Part shown: piece by piece, positions 1-7,941 of the stretch | How the letters are laid out: every line of letters starts with the position of its first letter | Position numbering within the stretch: position 1 is the first letter of the stretch | The notes under the pieces: generated by a model | The model's input: only the letters and a program-made list of their open reading frames with translations | What the model was told of the DNA's origin: nothing | Databases searched by the model: none | Made by a program: the position numbers and the translations under genes | NCBI RefSeq assembly: GCF_900167435.1 | Contig: NZ_FUWS01000003.1 | Span: forward strand, 248,001 to 312,000 | Length of the DNA stretch: 64,000 nt | Reading direction: 5' to 3' | DNA from: Marinactinospora thermotolerans DSM 45154 | GTDB taxonomy: Bacteria; Actinomycetota; Actinomycetes; Streptosporangiales; Streptosporangiaceae

Positions 1-144
1 CCGCCAGGAGCCGCCCGGAGCGTCCTCGGCGTCCAAGATGACGTAGTCCAGGCCCGCGCGACGCAGGAAGTAACCGACGGCCAGTCCCGCCTGGCCTCCT
101 CCGACCACCACCACGTCGTGGAGACGGCCGTTGACGTTCGGCAT
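1..144 (-). CDS. FAD-dependent oxidoreductase, N-terminal fragment (ArsO/ArsT-like)
   Basis: Only the first 48 codons lie in the window; the gene continues beyond base 1. Residues 11-20 read VVVVGGGQAG, a Rossmann FAD-binding GxGxxG motif, followed by an aliphatic helix and an acidic residue at the end of the second strand, as in flavin-containing monooxygenases and thioredoxin-reductase-like flavoproteins. Flavoproteins of the ArsO/ArsT type are often found at the end of actinobacterial arsenic operons, and this gene follows arsC on the same strand, so a role in arsenic metabolism is inferred. A strong hairpin separates it from arsC, so it may have its own promoter. The start ATG is the only good one before the FAD motif. 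Confidence 0.7.
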   Translation of the reverse strand, partial: MPNVNGRLHDVVVVGGGQAGLAVGYFLRRAGLDYVILDAEDAPGGSWR

Positions 145-225
145 GGAGGGTTCCTCGATCAGTCCGGACCCGGGCACCGCCTCCCACCCGGAGGCGCGGC
201 GGCCGAGTCCTCGTCAGATGGCGAA

Positions 226-266
226 GGGGCGCGGTCCCGGCCCCGACCGAGCCGGGACCGCGCCCC
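226..266. terminator. Perfect 16-bp hairpin between arsC and the flavoprotein gene
   Basis: Arms at 226-241 and 251-266 are perfect inverted complements (left arm GGGGCGCGGTCCCGGC) with a 9-nt loop. There is no T-run, as is usual for terminators in high-GC actinomycetes. It lies just downstream of the arsC stop. Confidence 0.75.
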
Positions 267-305
267 GAACCGGGGCGTCCTCCGCCCACCAGGAGCGCGG
301 ACGGG

Positions 306-737
306 TCAGGAGACGCCCAGGTCGTGGAGCAGGTCCCTGACCCGACGGCCGATCTCGTCACGGATGGGACGCACCGCCTCGATGCCGAGTCCCGCGGGGT
401 CGTCGAGCCGCCAGTCGAGGTAGGTCTTTCCGGGAAAGACCGGGCAGGCGTCGCCACAGCCCATGGTGATGACCACGTCGCTGGCGACGACCGCGTCGGC
501 CGTGAGCACCTTGGGGCGTTCGGCGGTGATGTCGACACCGATCTCGGCCATCGCCGCCACCGCGACCGGGTTGACCTCAGCGGCGGGCGCCGAACCGGCG
601 GAGCGGACCTCCACCGCGTCTCCGGCGAGGTGGCGCAGCCACCCCGCGGCCATTTGGGAACGCCCGGCGTTGTGGACGCAGACGAAGAGCACGCTGGGGA
701 CGTGGGACAAGGGGATCACCGTGTTCCTGGTAGTCAT
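306..737 (-). CDS. arsC: Arsenate reductase, LMW-phosphatase type
   Basis: A 143-residue protein that reduces arsenate to arsenite in the cytoplasm. The phosphatase-type P-loop CVHNAGRS (C20-S27, the CX5RS signature) holds the nucleophilic cysteine. C94 and C98 in MGCGDACP lie where the LMW-type arsenate reductases carry the resolving cysteines, and the DWRLDDP segment (108-114) matches the family's conserved aspartate region. Length is normal for the family. It is the third gene of arsR-ACR3-arsC, 20 bases behind the pump gene. The reductant (thioredoxin or mycothiol/mycoredoxin) cannot be read from sequence. Confidence 0.93.
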   Translation of the reverse strand: MTTRNTVIPLSHVPSVLFVCVHNAGRSQMAAGWLRHLAGDAVEVRSAGSAPAAEVNPVAVAAMAEIGVDITAERPKVLTADAVVASDVVITMGCGDACPVFPGKTYLDWRLDDPAGLGIEAVRPIRDEIGRRVRDLLHDLGVS

Positions 738-757
738 GGGTGGGAGCGGGCGGCCGG

Positions 758-1846
758 TCACCGCCGGACGTCGACGGCCCCGCGGGAGAGCCGGCGCCGC
801 CAGGCCAACGAGACGTGGACCAGGCCGATGAGGACGGGCACCTCGATGAGGGGGCCGACGACACCGGCGAGGGCCTGACCGGAGGTCACCCCGAAGGAGG
901 CGATGGCCACGGCGATGGCCAGCTCGAAGTTGTTGCCGGCGGCGGTGAAGGCCAGCGTGGCGGTGCGGTCGTAGGGCAGCCCGATGGCCCGGCCCAGGAC
1001 GAAGGAACCAAACCACATGACGACGAAATAGACCAGCAACGGCAGCGCGACGCGTACGACGTCGAGCGGGTTGGCCGTGATGGTGCCCCCCTGGAGGGCG
1101 AACAGCAGCACGACGGTGAACAGCAGCCCGTACAGCGCCCAGGGGCCGATCCGGGGCAGGAACACCGTCTCGTAGCGGTCGCGGCCCATCCGCCTCTCAC
1201 CGATGCGGCGGGTGAGGTAGCCGGCCAGCAACGGGATACCGAGGAAGACCACCACGTTGAGGGCGATCTGCGTGGCGGAGACGTCCAGGCCGCCGGTGTC
1301 CAGGCCCAGCCAGCCGGGAAGCAGGTCGAGGTAGAACCATCCCAACGCGCCGAAGGCGAGCACCTGGAAGACGGAGTTGAGCGCGACCAGGACGGCGGCG
1401 GCCTCGCGGTCGCCGCAGGCCAGATCGTTCCAGATGATGACCATGGCGATGCACCGGGCCAGCCCGACGATGATCAGGCCGGTGCGGTACTCGGGCAGAT
1501 CGGGCAGGAAGAGCCAGGCCAGGGCGAACATGACCGCGGGACCGATGAGCCAGTTGAGCACCAGCGAGGAGACCAGCAGCCGCCTGTCGCGGGTGACGGT
1601 GTCCAGGCGGTCGTAACGGACCTTGGCCAGCACCGGGTACATCATGACCAGCAGGCCCAGCGCGATCGGCAGTGAGATGCCGCCGACCTCCAACGCCGCC
1701 AGTGCCCGGTCCAGGCCGGGGACGAGATGGCCCAGCCCCAGGCCGGCCGCCATGGCCAGAAGGATCCACAGGGCGAGGAAGCGGTCGAGGAAGGACAGCC
1801 GCCGGGTGAGCGCGGCCGTGGACACCGAGGTGTCGGTCGCGGACAT
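758..1846 (-). CDS. arsB: ACR3-family arsenite efflux permease
   Basis: A 362-residue polytopic membrane protein with about ten hydrophobic segments. It matches the ACR3/BASS fold, including an internal LARCIAMVIIWNDLACGD segment typical of ACR3, where a cysteine is required for arsenite transport. It exports arsenite made by the neighbouring ArsC. The chosen ATG overlaps the arsR stop by one base (TGATG), which implies translational coupling; upstream in-frame codons read through arsR in the wrong frame. The symbol arsB is used in the loose operon sense; acr3 would be equally correct. Confidence 0.93.
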   Translation of the reverse strand: MSATDTSVSTAALTRRLSFLDRFLALWILLAMAAGLGLGHLVPGLDRALAALEVGGISLPIALGLLVMMYPVLAKVRYDRLDTVTRDRRLLVSSLVLNWLIGPAVMFALAWLFLPDLPEYRTGLIIVGLARCIAMVIIWNDLACGDREAAAVLVALNSVFQVLAFGALGWFYLDLLPGWLGLDTGGLDVSATQIALNVVVFLGIPLLAGYLTRRIGERRMGRDRYETVFLPRIGPWALYGLLFTVVLLFALQGGTITANPLDVVRVALPLLVYFVVMWFGSFVLGRAIGLPYDRTATLAFTAAGNNFELAIAVAIASFGVTSGQALAGVVGPLIEVPVLIGLVHVSLAWRRRLSRGAVDVRR

Positions 1847-2151
1847 CAGCAGGGCCTCCGGACGTCGGCGCTGGAGCGGGCGGTGGCCGCGAGGGCGGAG
1901 AGCTTCTCCGACAGCGACTCCAGGACCTCGGGGCGCAGCCGGTAGTAGGTGTAGCGACCGCAGGGCTCGGTCTCGACCACGCCCGCCTCGCGCAGTACCC
2001 GCAGGTGGTTGGAGAGGTTGGTCTGGCGGGCCCCGGTCTCGGCGATCAGGTGGGTGGTGCACAGGGTCTCGTGGGCGAGCAGGGACACGATCTGGAGCCG
2101 GAGCGGATCGGCCAGTGCCCTCATCACATCATTGTCCGCTGATATCAGCAT
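1846..2151 (-). CDS. arsR: ArsR-family metalloregulator
   Basis: A 101-residue winged-helix repressor that leaves DNA when it binds As(III) or Sb(III). The recognition helix region is about residues 41-56 (RQTNLSNHLRVLREAG), followed by the beta wing (GRYTYYRL, 65-72). Candidate metal-binding cysteines are C31, C64 and C101; the spacing differs from the E. coli CxCxxC type, as is common in actinobacteria. It is first in the arsenic operon. The start at 2151 has a GGAGAGAAG box 15 nt upstream. A second ATG at 2124 would leave the TGATATCA palindrome upstream as an operator, but has a poorer ribosome binding site. Confidence 0.92.
   Translation of the reverse strand: MLISADNDVMRALADPLRLQIVSLLAHETLCTTHLIAETGARQTNLSNHLRVLREAGVVETEPCGRYTYYRLRPEVLESLSEKLSALAATARSSADVRRPC
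2140..2147. promoter_or_regulatory. ATATCA-type palindrome at the arsR start, possible ArsR operator
   Basis: TGATATCA is a perfect 8-bp palindrome inside the first codons of arsR. ArsR/SmtB repressors recognise AT-rich imperfect palindromes with ATATCA-like half-sites, but only one core is visible here and no second arm was found. Confidence 0.3.
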
Positions 2152-3760
2152 GGAGTGATCTTCTCTTCTCTCCGGCCCGATCGCAAACCGCGGCGGCGGG
2201 GGCGCCTCCCGTCCGACCGCCGCCTCACGCGGCGAGACGGCGGCCGCGCTCCACGGCCCGGACCCGGTGGGCACCGAGGGAGTGAGGATGTTCACCCGCG
2301 CGTCGCCCGCGGACCGGGGTCTGCCCGCGGGCGAGAGACCGTCTTGGCCGTCGCCGGACAGCCCTCCCTGGTGTCGAGTCCAAGGCCCACGGACCCGACC
2401 GGGGCGCTCGGCGTGGCGGAGTCCGTCGACGCGGTGTCGCAGAACGGCCAGGCGCGGTATCGCGACAGGACCGCATCCGCCCCGTCCACCTGATATGACG
2501 TGAAGGGAGAGCCGCAGCCCTGGGGCCGGCGCGAGGCGCGCCCTCCCCACCGCCGAGTCCGTGGCACCGCGCCACAAGATGGCCGGGCGGGCCGTGGAGG
2601 AGGAATGGCGCGCGTCGAGGCCCGTGGACCGGCCGACTCGGGGCGCGACGACCGACGACGTTCCGCGGGGGAGCGGCCGTCCGCTCGCCCTTCGGGGAGG
2701 GCGGCCATGCACAGCCGACCGATGATGTCCAGGGTCGTCGGTCCCACGACGACTTTTTCATGTGTTCATACGAAACACCGCCGTTTTCGCGCAAGAGCGG
2801 GACGCCGCCCCTACTGTCAGTTTCGGGTGGCTCGCGGATCCCCCTCCCCGTGAAGACCACCCGTGGGCGTGTACGCGGCCGGCGTGGGCCGCCTGCGCCC
2901 GGCCGGTCCCGGCGATCGATCCCCCCTCTACGTCGGGACCGGCCCCAGCCTTCCCCGCCGGTCTCCTCCCATCGCAGGTGTGGCCGCCCCCGCGTCCGGG
3001 TGTGCGGTCCAGGCGACGTCGCGCGGCCGATGACCACGGCCGGCCGGCTGACCAGCGTGAATCTCGCCGGACAGGGGGAACGCGGGAGGGAGGCGGACGG
3101 ACACCGGGCGGAGGATCGGCAAGACGGTCGGAGTGGCGACGGCCGGTCTGCTCGGAGGTTTTCCCGTTGCGCGGGCTTCTTTCCGAGGACGCCGAAGACA
3201 CGGGGTCCCCGCGATTCGACCGGGTGATCGGGAGCAGACCCACGGCGCCGATCCGGGTGCTCCCGCGCGCCGCCGATATCGGCCTAGCGTCGCGGCGCGG
3301 GATGGGAGAGCGGTGAGGACGGGGCCGTCGCCTCCCCGTCGGAAGCCCTTGGGAAAGACGCCCCCGGCACCGCCGCGCGGAAAGGACACCGGCCTCGGGC
3401 ACACCACGGTCGCGGGAGCGCCTCCCCCTCGGCCGCTCCTTCCGCCAGGGTGTCCCTTGCACACGCCGGGACGGTCGGCCCGACAGCGCCGTGTCACCCG
3501 CCGTTCCCCGCCGCCCGCACCGTCGGAATCGTCACCCCCCACCTACCACGTGCTCGCGCCACGAACGGGAGGTGGGAGCCATCGGGCTGTCCGACGAGGC
3601 GACCGCCCGATCGGCCGGTGTCGAGCCCGGCCACGGCGAAAACCCATGTGAGCCGCATCCCGTCCACGCCGGACACGGGGATCGGGCACGGTTCGTCGGC
3701 ATCGCCTAGGAGACCGGCCCGGCCGGGCTGAGCGGACAATGGACCCGAGAAGCGTCCTCC
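2152..3760. other. 1.6-kb stretch without a recognisable gene
   Basis: Several long open frames run through this stretch on both strands, but all are arginine/proline-rich products of GC-rich DNA, lack domains and overlap one another. A somewhat AT-richer patch near 2750-2790 could hold a promoter. No RNA gene or repeat was recognised. It separates the arsenic operon from the polyketide operon; both run on the minus strand. Confidence 0.6.
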
Positions 3761-4489
3761 TCAACGGGCGGCGTCGAGCCTGCTTCCGCCGTAGTCGACC
3801 ACCAAGGGGATGAAGCGAAGGGACAGGCCCACAGGGAGCGCGTGCAGGGACGGCCTGTCCCGTCGCCGATTCCCCTGGTCGGAATCGACCACCACCGCCC
3901 CCGCCAACCGGTCGTCATGGCTCAGGGAGAGGACGAACTCCCGACCAGAGGCGGAACGGGCCACCGGAGCCCCCGAATCGGCGACCCCCCACGACAGGGG
4001 ACGGGGCCGGCCCAGCAGGCGGGCCGCGTCCGCGGCGGCGGCCCGGGCAGCCGCGGACGCGGCCCGCCTGCGCGCCCCACGGTCGGTCACCTCCCGCAAC
4101 GGACGCAGGGCGACGGCGCAACGCGCGGCCAGACCGCCACGCAGCACGACGGTGACGGCGTGCCCACCCACGACCGTGCTCGCCGACCACCACGGGGCGA
4201 GACGGTGGGCGTCCCCGGCCGAGGGAGGCAACCGGACCCCACCGGGCCACGTGGGGCCGGGACAGACCTCGGCCCCACGCCAGCCCACACCGTCGAATCC
4301 GCTTCCCAACGCCTTGAGGACGGCCTCCTTGACCGTCCACAGACGGGCGTAACGGAGAGGAGAGCCCTCTGCCCAGGACATCTCCTCCCGGGTGAACGCG
4401 GTGGCGCAGACCGAAGGGGTACGGGTGATCCGGTCACGCCAACCACGTATGGAGCTGATGTCGATGCCGACGAGCGCTGGAGCGGACAC
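3761..4489 (-). CDS. 4'-phosphopantetheinyl transferase, AcpS/Sfp superfamily
   Basis: Transfers phosphopantetheine from CoA to the serine of carrier proteins, here presumably the ACP domain encoded immediately upstream. GID (residues 8-10, Mg-binding Asp) and WTVKEAVLKALGSG (51-64, catalytic Glu55) are the two AcpS signatures. After them comes a second part with SLSHDDRLAGAV (188-199), a motif that ends AcpS proteins but sits early in Sfp-type two-module enzymes. At 242 residues it is twice the AcpS length and has the size of an Sfp enzyme with modules in an unusual order. The GTG start is one base after the ACP-cyclase stop, so the two genes are coupled. Last gene of the PKS operon. Confidence 0.82.
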   Translation of the reverse strand: MSAPALVGIDISSIRGWRDRITRTPSVCATAFTREEMSWAEGSPLRYARLWTVKEAVLKALGSGFDGVGWRGAEVCPGPTWPGGVRLPPSAGDAHRLAPWWSASTVVGGHAVTVVLRGGLAARCAVALRPLREVTDRGARRRAASAAARAAAADAARLLGRPRPLSWGVADSGAPVARSASGREFVLSLSHDDRLAGAVVVDSDQGNRRRDRPSLHALPVGLSLRFIPLVVDYGGSRLDAAR

Positions 4490-4490
4490 C

Positions 4491-5270
4491 TCACCCCGTC
4501 AGGGCGAGCTGGTGCCGACGCTCACATTCGCGCTTGAAGGCCGCCAGGTTCTCGGAGGAACCACGATCGATGTTGCCGCGCACCAGCTCGGCGGCCTCCT
4601 CGGGGGTGTAGCGGCCGGCGATCCGGCCGTCCACCGCCGCGCGGAAACGGTAGTCGTGGGTCGCGACCAGCTGGGTGCCGCCGTTGCGATAGGGGAAGAG
4701 CCGCCACTCGCCGGTCATCGTCTCAAACAGGGGGGCCTCGTCCAGGCGGCGGAAGGCGATGACACGGTTGGCCAGATCGATGTCACGACGGGTCAACCAC
4801 GTCTGGGTCTGGCCGTTCTCCTGTGAGAGTCGGCGGACGACCTGGTAGTCCTCACCCTCTTCGACGAGGGTGGACTCCAGGGTCGAGGGGAAGAGCCGGG
4901 CATAGCCCTCGACGTCGTAAAGGACCTCCCAGACGATTTCGAGCGGAGCGTCGATCGTCACCGAGTGTTCGGTGTGGTACATGGGGCGGTCGGCTCCTTC
5001 GGAGGTGGACGCGGAGTCGCCGGAGGGGGGTTCCTCCAGCAACCGGACAAGGTCGGAGACGGTACGCGCCCCCTTGAGCGTCTTGCCGTCGACGCGGCGG
5101 CCGCTTCCCGCGGTCACCGACGCCGCGATCTCCACCAGTTCGGTCGAATCGATGTCGAGTTCGGCCTTGAGGTCGGTCTCGGGGCGGATCTTCGCCGCGT
5201 CGATGTCCAGCGCGACGAGGGCGCGGTGCACCTTGTCGTAGACGCTGTTTCCGGACGTGCACTGGGTCAT
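4491..5270 (-). CDS. Acyl carrier protein fused to polyketide aromatase/cyclase
   Basis: Residues 1-80 form an acyl carrier protein: the phosphopantetheine site is Ser42 in ELDIDSTELVE. After a Ser/Gly/Asp-rich linker (about 81-96), residues 97-259 form a START/SRPBCC helix-grip domain of the polyketide aromatase/cyclase type (VTIDAPLEIVWEVLYDVEGY, later FKRECERRH). In most aromatic PKS clusters these are separate proteins; here the growing poly-beta-ketone carrier and the enzyme that folds and aromatises its first ring are on one chain. The ATG at 5270 has AGGAG seven nt upstream. It sits between KS-beta and the phosphopantetheinyl transferase. A frameshift joining two genes is unlikely because the linker is in frame and there is no internal start box before M97. 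Confidence 0.87.
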   Translation of the reverse strand: MTQCTSGNSVYDKVHRALVALDIDAAKIRPETDLKAELDIDSTELVEIAASVTAGSGRRVDGKTLKGARTVSDLVRLLEEPPSGDSASTSEGADRPMYHTEHSVTIDAPLEIVWEVLYDVEGYARLFPSTLESTLVEEGEDYQVVRRLSQENGQTQTWLTRRDIDLANRVIAFRRLDEAPLFETMTGEWRLFPYRNGGTQLVATHDYRFRAAVDGRIAGRYTPEEAAELVRGNIDRGSSENLAAFKRECERRHQLALTG

Positions 5271-5325
5271 TCGGGCTCCTCGGTTGTCGGGTGGGACTGT
5301 CCGTGGACACATGGCGATCCCCGGA

Positions 5326-6540
5326 TCAGGCCGCGCTGATCAGACAGGCGGCCACGGTTCCGTCGGCGCCCCGGGCGTTGACGAGTGCGTTGCGCACGGG
5401 GCGCCGACGTGGGGCGCGGTTCACCGGTGCGAGATGGTGGTCCGTGGCCCCGGATTCAGTGGGGGAGGAGGCGATCGCGGGCGTGACGCCATGGCGTATG
5501 GCCAGCAGGGCGCCGGCCGCCTCGACCGCGGCCGCCGCACCGAGCAGATGCCCGGTGACCGGTTTGATGGTGGTCTGCCCGCGACGGTCACCGGCCGGGC
5601 CGAGAGTGGACTCCAGGACGGCCAGCTCGGCCTCGTCGGCGGCGACGGTGCCCTGGGCGTCCAGGCCGACGTAGTCGACCAGGTCGGGACTGATGCCCGC
5701 CTCGGATACGGCGGTGCTGATCACCCGGGACAGCGCCCGCCGCCCGGGCCCGGCGAAGACCTCGTTCTGGCGGGCACGGCCCACCCCGAAGCCGGAGACG
5801 CGCGCGTGGACGCGGGCACCACGCGCGTGCGCGGATTCGGCGTCCTCCAAGACGAGGAAGACCGCACCCTCCCCGACGCAGAAGCCGTTCGCCCGTGAGT
5901 CGAACGGCAGGTAGCCGGTGGGGCTCGTCCGCCCGCCGTTGGTGCAGAAGGTGTAGGCGTAGGGGGTGATGGGGGCTTCGGCGCCACCGCACAGCATCAC
6001 GCGGGCCCGGCCCTCCTGGATGGCGCGCATGCCGTAGCCGATGGCCAGGGCGCTGCCGGCGGTGTCGGCCGAGACGGTCTTGCTGAACCCCTTGAGACCG
6101 CGCGCGATGGTGACCTGTCCCTGCGCCGCGGTGGGGAACCAGGCCGACGCGATGTAGGGGCTGACGCCGGTGTAGCCCTGGGTGTACAGGCGGCGCAGGC
6201 TGGGTTCGGTGATCTCCCAGCCGGCGTACATGTTCCCCAGGTAGACGCCGATGTCGCCGGCGGGGCCGTCGGGGGAGAGCCCGGCGTCGGCCAGGGCGGA
6301 GTCGGCGGCGGCCAGGGCCAGCGCGCTGAAGCGGTCCATCCGTTTACGCAGTCGGTTGGGCAGCGCCCCGAGCGCCTCGTCGGCGACGACGCCCGCCCGG
6401 GGGCAGGTGTGCCCGGTGGTGTCGAAGCGATCGATGGGCGCGACCTGGCTGTGTCCGGCCACGGCCAGGTCCCACAACTCGTCGGGCCGATGGGCCCCTG
6501 GCAGGGTGATCCCCATGCCGGTGATGACGACTTGACGCAT
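5326..6540 (-). CDS. Type II PKS ketosynthase beta subunit / chain length factor
   Basis: A 404-residue thiolase-fold protein that pairs with KS-alpha and helps set chain length. The active-site cysteine is absent: the aligned position is Thr160 in SADTAGSALA. Many chain length factors carry Gln there. The first catalytic histidine is Gln296 (DAQGTVAAD) while the second, His331 (TGHLLGAAA), is kept. It follows KS-alpha with 14 bases between stop and start and has a strong GAAGGAGACGAGG box before the ATG. Phylogenetic placement is needed to predict product length. Confidence 0.92.
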   Translation of the reverse strand: MRQVVITGMGITLPGAHRPDELWDLAVAGHSQVAPIDRFDTTGHTCPRAGVVADEALGALPNRLRKRMDRFSALALAAADSALADAGLSPDGPAGDIGVYLGNMYAGWEITEPSLRRLYTQGYTGVSPYIASAWFPTAAQGQVTIARGLKGFSKTVSADTAGSALAIGYGMRAIQEGRARVMLCGGAEAPITPYAYTFCTNGGRTSPTGYLPFDSRANGFCVGEGAVFLVLEDAESAHARGARVHARVSGFGVGRARQNEVFAGPGRRALSRVISTAVSEAGISPDLVDYVGLDAQGTVAADEAELAVLESTLGPAGDRRGQTTIKPVTGHLLGAAAAVEAAGALLAIRHGVTPAIASSPTESGATDHHLAPVNRAPRRRPVRNALVNARGADGTVAACLISAA

Positions 6541-6554
6541 CCTCGTCTCCTTCT

Positions 6555-7796
6555 TCACACGGCACCGAGCACGACAGTGGAGTGAATGCCGCCGAACCCG
6601 CTGGACAGGCTGGCGATGACGCCGGGATCGGCCTCGCGCGCCGTGTTGGGCACGTAGTCGAGGTCGCAGTACCGGTCGGCTTCGAACAGATTGATGGTGG
6701 GAGGAAGCACGCCGTCGCGTAGGGCCAGGGCCGAGGCCACGAACTCCAGCGCGTTGGCCGCGGCCAGCGCGTGGCCGACCATGGACTTGGTGGAGCTGAC
6801 CGGGGTGGTCCGGGCGTGTGCGCCCAGGACGCTCTTGATGGCGTTGGTCTCGCAGACGTCGTTCTGCGGGGTGGAGCTGCCGTGGGCGTTGATGTAGCCC
6901 ACGCGCTCCGGTCCGCAGCGGGCGTCCTCCAACGCCAGCCGGAAGGAGCGCGCCAGGTCGGCGCCGTCGAAGTCGAGGTCGGTCATGTGGAAGGCGTTGT
7001 TGACGCTGCCGTAGCCGAGAACCTCGCCGAGCACGGTCGCCCCGCGGGCCCGCGCGTGCTCCCACTCCTCCAGTACGGCCAGCCCCGCCCCCTCGGCGAG
7101 CACGAAACCGTCGCGGTCGCGTTCGAAGGGACGTGAGGCGTGCTCGGGGTCGTCGTTGCGCACGGACAGCGCCCCGATGACGTCGAAGCAGGCCACCACG
7201 AAGGGGCTGACGGGGGCCTCGGCGCCGCCGGCCAGCATCACGTCCGCGTCACCGCGCCGGATCGCGTCCAGGGCGAAGCCGATGGCGTCGTTGCCGCCGG
7301 TGCAGCCGGTGGTGAGCGTGGCGCACACCCCCTCGAAACCGTAGGCGTCGGCGATGACGCTGCCGGGTGTGGCGAAGGTGGCGGCGCGGTGCAGCTGGGG
7401 ATGGGCGGCCCGGACGTCGATCGGTCCGGTGCCCCCGGCCGTGATGTCGGCGAAGTGCTCGGTCATGAAGATGCCGCCGATGGCGTTGGACACGGCCACG
7501 CCGATGCGGTCGGGGCTGACCCGGGGGTCGGGAAGCCCAGCGGAGGCCAGGGCCTCGTCGGCGGCGATCTGGGCCATGCGTACCACGCGGTCTTCGCCGT
7601 CGGGGTCCTCGGCCGCACCCGAGGGAAGCGAGGGATGGTCGACCTGTCCGGCGATGCGGGAGTGGTGGCCGGAGGGATCGAAGGCGGTGATGCGGGAGAT
7701 CGCGCCCTGCCCCTCCCAAAGGGCTCGGGCGTACTCCTTCACGCCCGTTCCGTTCGGGGCGAGTACTCCGAGACCGGTGATGGCGACTCTGCGCAT
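6555..7796 (-). CDS. Type II PKS ketosynthase alpha subunit
   Basis: A 413-residue beta-ketoacyl synthase that condenses malonyl units on the ACP. The full catalytic triad is visible: Cys165 (TTGCTGGND), His305 (NAHGSSTPQND) and His342 (KSMVGHALAAAN). The N terminus MRRVAITGLGVLAPNG is typical of actinobacterial type II KS-alpha. The TTGCTGGND context, with Asn before Asp, differs from the GLD form usual in classical aromatic clusters. The ATG has AAGGAA about 8 nt upstream. No ketoreductase or dehydratase gene is visible nearby, which argues for a non-reduced aromatic product unless such enzymes come from elsewhere. Confidence 0.94.
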   Translation of the reverse strand: MRRVAITGLGVLAPNGTGVKEYARALWEGQGAISRITAFDPSGHHSRIAGQVDHPSLPSGAAEDPDGEDRVVRMAQIAADEALASAGLPDPRVSPDRIGVAVSNAIGGIFMTEHFADITAGGTGPIDVRAAHPQLHRAATFATPGSVIADAYGFEGVCATLTTGCTGGNDAIGFALDAIRRGDADVMLAGGAEAPVSPFVVACFDVIGALSVRNDDPEHASRPFERDRDGFVLAEGAGLAVLEEWEHARARGATVLGEVLGYGSVNNAFHMTDLDFDGADLARSFRLALEDARCGPERVGYINAHGSSTPQNDVCETNAIKSVLGAHARTTPVSSTKSMVGHALAAANALEFVASALALRDGVLPPTINLFEADRYCDLDYVPNTAREADPGVIASLSSGFGGIHSTVVLGAV

Positions 7797-7941
7797 TGGG
7801 TTTCCTTGGGTCTGGGGCCGCCGTGCGCGGCCCGGGGGCGATGGGTGGGGGATGACCGCCGAGGGGCGGAACGCGGGACGGGGGAGTGCCGGGGGCCGCG
7901 CGCGTGGGGAGAGGGGTGGGCCACGGGGGCGGGAGGGGGGA

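Noticed and set aside
740-1675. Long plus-strand frame opposite the ACR3 pump gene
   Set aside because: It is the antisense shadow of the pump gene; the encoded Asp/Gln/His-rich product has no family features.
2225-3462. Long minus-strand open frames of 200-270 codons
   Set aside because: Arg/Pro/Gly-rich, mutually overlapping, without domains or ribosome binding sites; typical of chance open frames in GC-rich DNA.
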